64,000 nt of DNA from DATJGF01 sp035495315 (lineage in GTDB: Bacteria; Verrucomicrobiota; Verrucomicrobiia; Limisphaerales; UBA8199): NCBI GenBank assembly GCA_035495315.1, contig DATJGF010000061.1:1-64000 (forward strand). Reading direction: 5' to 3'. This document shows, in pieces, positions 62,085-64,000 of this stretch. A model generated the notes under the pieces. It had not been told where the DNA came from and did not search any database. It saw nothing but the letters and a program-made list of their open reading frames with translations. The position numbers and the translations under genes were made by a program. How positions within the stretch are numbered: the stretch's first letter is position 1; each line of letters starts with the position of its first letter.

Positions 62085-62783
62085 TCACCGGCGAGACATG
62101 AACAGGCGGAGCACGTACCAAAGCAGCAGCGCCACGGAGGCAAAAAGTTCGAGAGCGGCTGCGACATAACGATCCTCCGGATAGTGGTGAAGGATGTTCG
62201 ATGTGTCGTACAGGATGGCGGCACCTGCGAAAGCGACCATCGCGACGCTGAAATAGGTCCCAAGGTGGAATCCGAACGCGGCGCCGGCAATAATCAAAGC
62301 CAAAGCAATAATCCCGCCCCAGACGAGCAGGCCACGCAAAAAGGAAAAATCTTTTCCGGTCAGAAATACCATCGCGGTGAGTGCCGCAAAGGCGAGGAAG
62401 GTGACCGCAGCAGCGCTGGTGATGGCTCCGGGCGCGACCTTGTCGGCTATGTATAAAAGTGGGACAAAGATGATCGACTCCGCGATAACATAACAAGCCA
62501 GGGCGATGTACTGGGAGACCTTGGAGACCGCCAAATGCGCCGTGCGGCTGGCCAGCCATGAAATCACAACGAAGCCCCCTAAGACCAACAACCAGGAGAC
62601 ACCCAGCAAAGCCTTTGCAATCATTGGGGCCAAGCCGGTCTTGAAGAGAAAGATTTCGATGAGAATAAAGGCACTAACAGCCCCGAAAAGATGAGCGTAG
62701 GTGCGCGAGACAAAAGTTCCGCGTGCTTGGACGTCCAAATCGGTTACCGCTACCGGACGGGAGTAAGATTCGCTGTTGCTCAT
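62085..62783 (-). CDS. Bax inhibitor-1 (YccA/BI-1) family membrane protein
   Basis: From the ATG at 62783 the product has 232 residues and seven hydrophobic helices. After MSNSESYSRPVAVTDLDVQ come FVSRTYAHLFGAVSAFILIE, a series of helices with a central Asp/Glu pattern, and a C-terminal ILYDTSNILHHYPEDRYVAAALELFASVALLLWYV. The latter (LYDTSxI) is the BI-1 signature. In bacteria the family is linked to ion flux and to membrane protein quality control with FtsH. The frame extends to 62900, but that part has no good start. Confidence 0.9.
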   Translation of the reverse strand: MSNSESYSRPVAVTDLDVQARGTFVSRTYAHLFGAVSAFILIEIFLFKTGLAPMIAKALLGVSWLLVLGGFVVISWLASRTAHLAVSKVSQYIALACYVIAESIIFVPLLYIADKVAPGAITSAAAVTFLAFAALTAMVFLTGKDFSFLRGLLVWGGIIALALIIAGAAFGFHLGTYFSVAMVAFAGAAILYDTSNILHHYPEDRYVAAALELFASVALLLWYVLRLFMSRR

Positions 62784-63059
62784 ATGTTTTTTGATAGGCA
62801 GTGGCTGTATTTGAGAGGGCCGACGACCCAATGGTGCAGGATGGCCACGGTGGACAATCCGTACGACGCCAGCGGAGCTATTCTTATGCCAATTGGACAC
62901 TTATCGCGGAGTTGCGAGTGATGTGCACCACAGACCGTCTACCTATCGGTGGCCGAGAGCCATTCCCGATTACGAACGATGCGCCCAAATTCCATGGCAC
63001 TACTGCTAACCCGAGTACGTTGACGTCTGGTATGCGGACCGATAAGTTGCACCCATTCG

Positions 63060-63443
63060 ATGATTGCAAAGCCAGCAGCTACCGCGAGTAATCCTCCGGC
63101 CTTTCGCGTCGGAGACGAGCGTCTCATCAAATTGACGCCCAGTGCCGGCACGAAGGTCGGGTCGTTATTGTCTAAACAAGGGCGAGCGGGCGGGGTGCTG
63201 CGCGTCGCGGTCGTCGGAGGAGGTTGTTCAGGACTGCAGTACAAGATGGATCTTCAGGACGCGCCGGCAAACCGGGATATCCTGGTTGAAACCGCAGGCG
63301 TCAGGGTCGTTGTGGACCCTAAAAGCGCCCTTTATGTGACCGGCAGTGAGTTGGATTTTATCGACGCGTTGGATGGCGGTTTTAAGGTAAAAAACCCTAA
63401 CGCTGCGACTAGTTGTTCGTGCGGGGAGAGCTTTAGCGCGTGA
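63060..63443 (+). CDS. Iron-sulfur carrier, IscA/ErpA (HesB) family
   Basis: This 127-residue A-type carrier has the three conserved Cys: GGGCSGLQYKMDL and SCSCGESF at the C-terminus. The start KLTPSAGTKVGSLLSKQ fits the family. It would hold Fe-S clusters before transfer to apoproteins. The first 15-20 residues are low in conservation. It lies 64 bp before the HscB-like gene, so the two appear to be the start of an Fe-S assembly operon. The gap 62784-63059 upstream holds no gene that I can support. Confidence 0.92.
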   Translation: MIAKPAATASNPPAFRVGDERLIKLTPSAGTKVGSLLSKQGRAGGVLRVAVVGGGCSGLQYKMDLQDAPANRDILVETAGVRVVVDPKSALYVTGSELDFIDALDGGFKVKNPNAATSCSCGESFSA

Positions 63444-63507
63444 TGACGATCATCACGTCAGGCCCCTTTTCCTGACGCAGACGCCGTCCAAGATCACCGC
63501 ACGGGCC

Positions 63508-64000
63508 ATGACTGATTATTTCGCCCTTCTAAATGAACCTCGGCGACCATGGCTCGATGCGGAAGCTCTGAAGAAAGAATTCCTGACGCTTTCGGCCCAA
63601 ATGCACCCGGACAGGGTTCATAACGCCGAGATCGCCGAAAGAAATCAGGCTCAAGAACGGTATGCTGAACTGAACGCTGCCTACCAGTGCCTGCGGGAAC
63701 CAAAGGAACGACTGCGGCACCTGTTGGAACTTGAACGGGGCGGGAAACTTGAACCAATTCAGAATATTCCACCGGCTCTGATGGACATTTCCCTGGAAAT
63801 AGGTCAAGCGTGCCGTCAAACGGATGAATTCCTTAACCGAAAACGCCAGGCAGCTTCGCCATTGCTTCAGGTGAGTTTTTTTGAGGCCGGACAGGAGCAA
63901 ACCGAAAGGCTGAGGGCATTGCTGCAACGGCTCGACTCACAGCGCGAGCCGCTGATCCAGGAAATCAAAGAATTGGACGCGCATTGGCAACACTCCGAAG
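63508..64000 (+). CDS. hscB: HscB-like J-domain co-chaperone (cut by window end)
   Basis: The frame starts at the ATG at 63508 and runs to the end of the window without a stop, so the gene is incomplete (164 codons seen). MTDYFALLNEPRRPWLDAEA is the J-domain start. HPDR (about residues 34-37) is the HPD motif needed to stimulate HscA. LNAAYQCLREPKERLRHLL is the third helix. The helical C-terminal part (QNIPPALMDISLEIG...) fits the IscU-binding domain of HscB. Together with the upstream carrier this points to an isc-type operon continuing past the window. Confidence 0.85.
   Translation, partial: MTDYFALLNEPRRPWLDAEALKKEFLTLSAQMHPDRVHNAEIAERNQAQERYAELNAAYQCLREPKERLRHLLELERGGKLEPIQNIPPALMDISLEIGQACRQTDEFLNRKRQAASPLLQVSFFEAGQEQTERLRALLQRLDSQREPLIQEIKELDAHWQHSE

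Noticed and set aside
1..64000. tRNA or rRNA genes
   Set aside because: I saw no cloverleaf with a GGTTCGAATCC-type arm and no rRNA sequence, but I could not run a covariance search, so a missed tRNA cannot be excluded.

Overview
The window looks like chromosomal DNA of a soil or freshwater Verrucomicrobiota bacterium, probably from the Pedosphaera/Limisphaera side of the phylum. This is inferred from the gene repertoire: pseudopilin-like proteins with an H-X9-DG type C-terminus, three Tat-exported Gfo/Idh/MocA oxidoreductases, a LamG repeat protein, a XylR-like AraC regulator, M56/BlaR1 and BlaI pairs, very large secreted proteins, and families of short intergenic hairpin repeats. There are no rRNA genes, tRNA genes or CRISPR arrays that I can see. 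One insertion sequence is present.

Layout. 1-188 is a tandem repeat of hairpins. 401-1590 is an ECF sigma factor and its cupin-type anti-sigma partner. 1705-3078 (minus) is a nitroreductase-like protein. 3429-8362 is a run of a TPR lipoprotein, a DUF4331 protein, a pseudopilin-like protein and a HupE/UreJ membrane protein. 8590-14061 holds a GH144/glycoamylase-type secreted protein, a DUF423 membrane protein, a Tat-exported oxidoreductase and an unknown PKD-containing protein. 14842-21527 is a carbohydrate cluster: glycosyltransferase, UDP-galactopyranose mutase, GH1-like and GH2 enzymes. 21688-22937 is hypA-hypB, whose HypB has an extreme His-rich tail. 23172-26077 holds a secreted alpha/alpha-barrel-like protein, an SGNH esterase and a DUF3455 protein.

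26322-36606 (all minus) is the most striking block: an ECF sigma factor, a membrane protein fusing an anti-sigma-like head to a YfbK-type von Willebrand A domain, and a 2131-residue exported membrane protein that looks duplicated. 36910-40783 is housekeeping: a long Gre-type transcription factor, RsmB, and a zinc-ribbon protein. 41265-44397 (minus) is a BlaI-BlaR1-like system whose sensor carries a tandemly duplicated novel C-terminal domain, followed by a small exported protein that is also an internal duplication.

44708-56400 holds two further oxidoreductases, an SGNH/TPR protein, a triple-LamG protein, a pseudopilin-like protein and the AraC/XylR regulator. Two almost identical candidate AraC-type operators (direct repeats 21 bp apart) lie at 46327-46358 and 53505-53536. 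Two BlaI-type TTAC-N4-GTAA palindromes lie before blaI (44411-44426) and before the 55021 oxidoreductase (54984-54995). These give testable regulatory links across the window.

56526-64000 holds apbE, a rhomboid protease, a 2.0 kb IS1634/IS4-type element inserted in an intergenic palindrome, purB, a Bax-inhibitor-1 family protein, and the start of an Fe-S assembly cluster (an IscA/ErpA-type carrier and an HscB-like J-protein cut by the window end).
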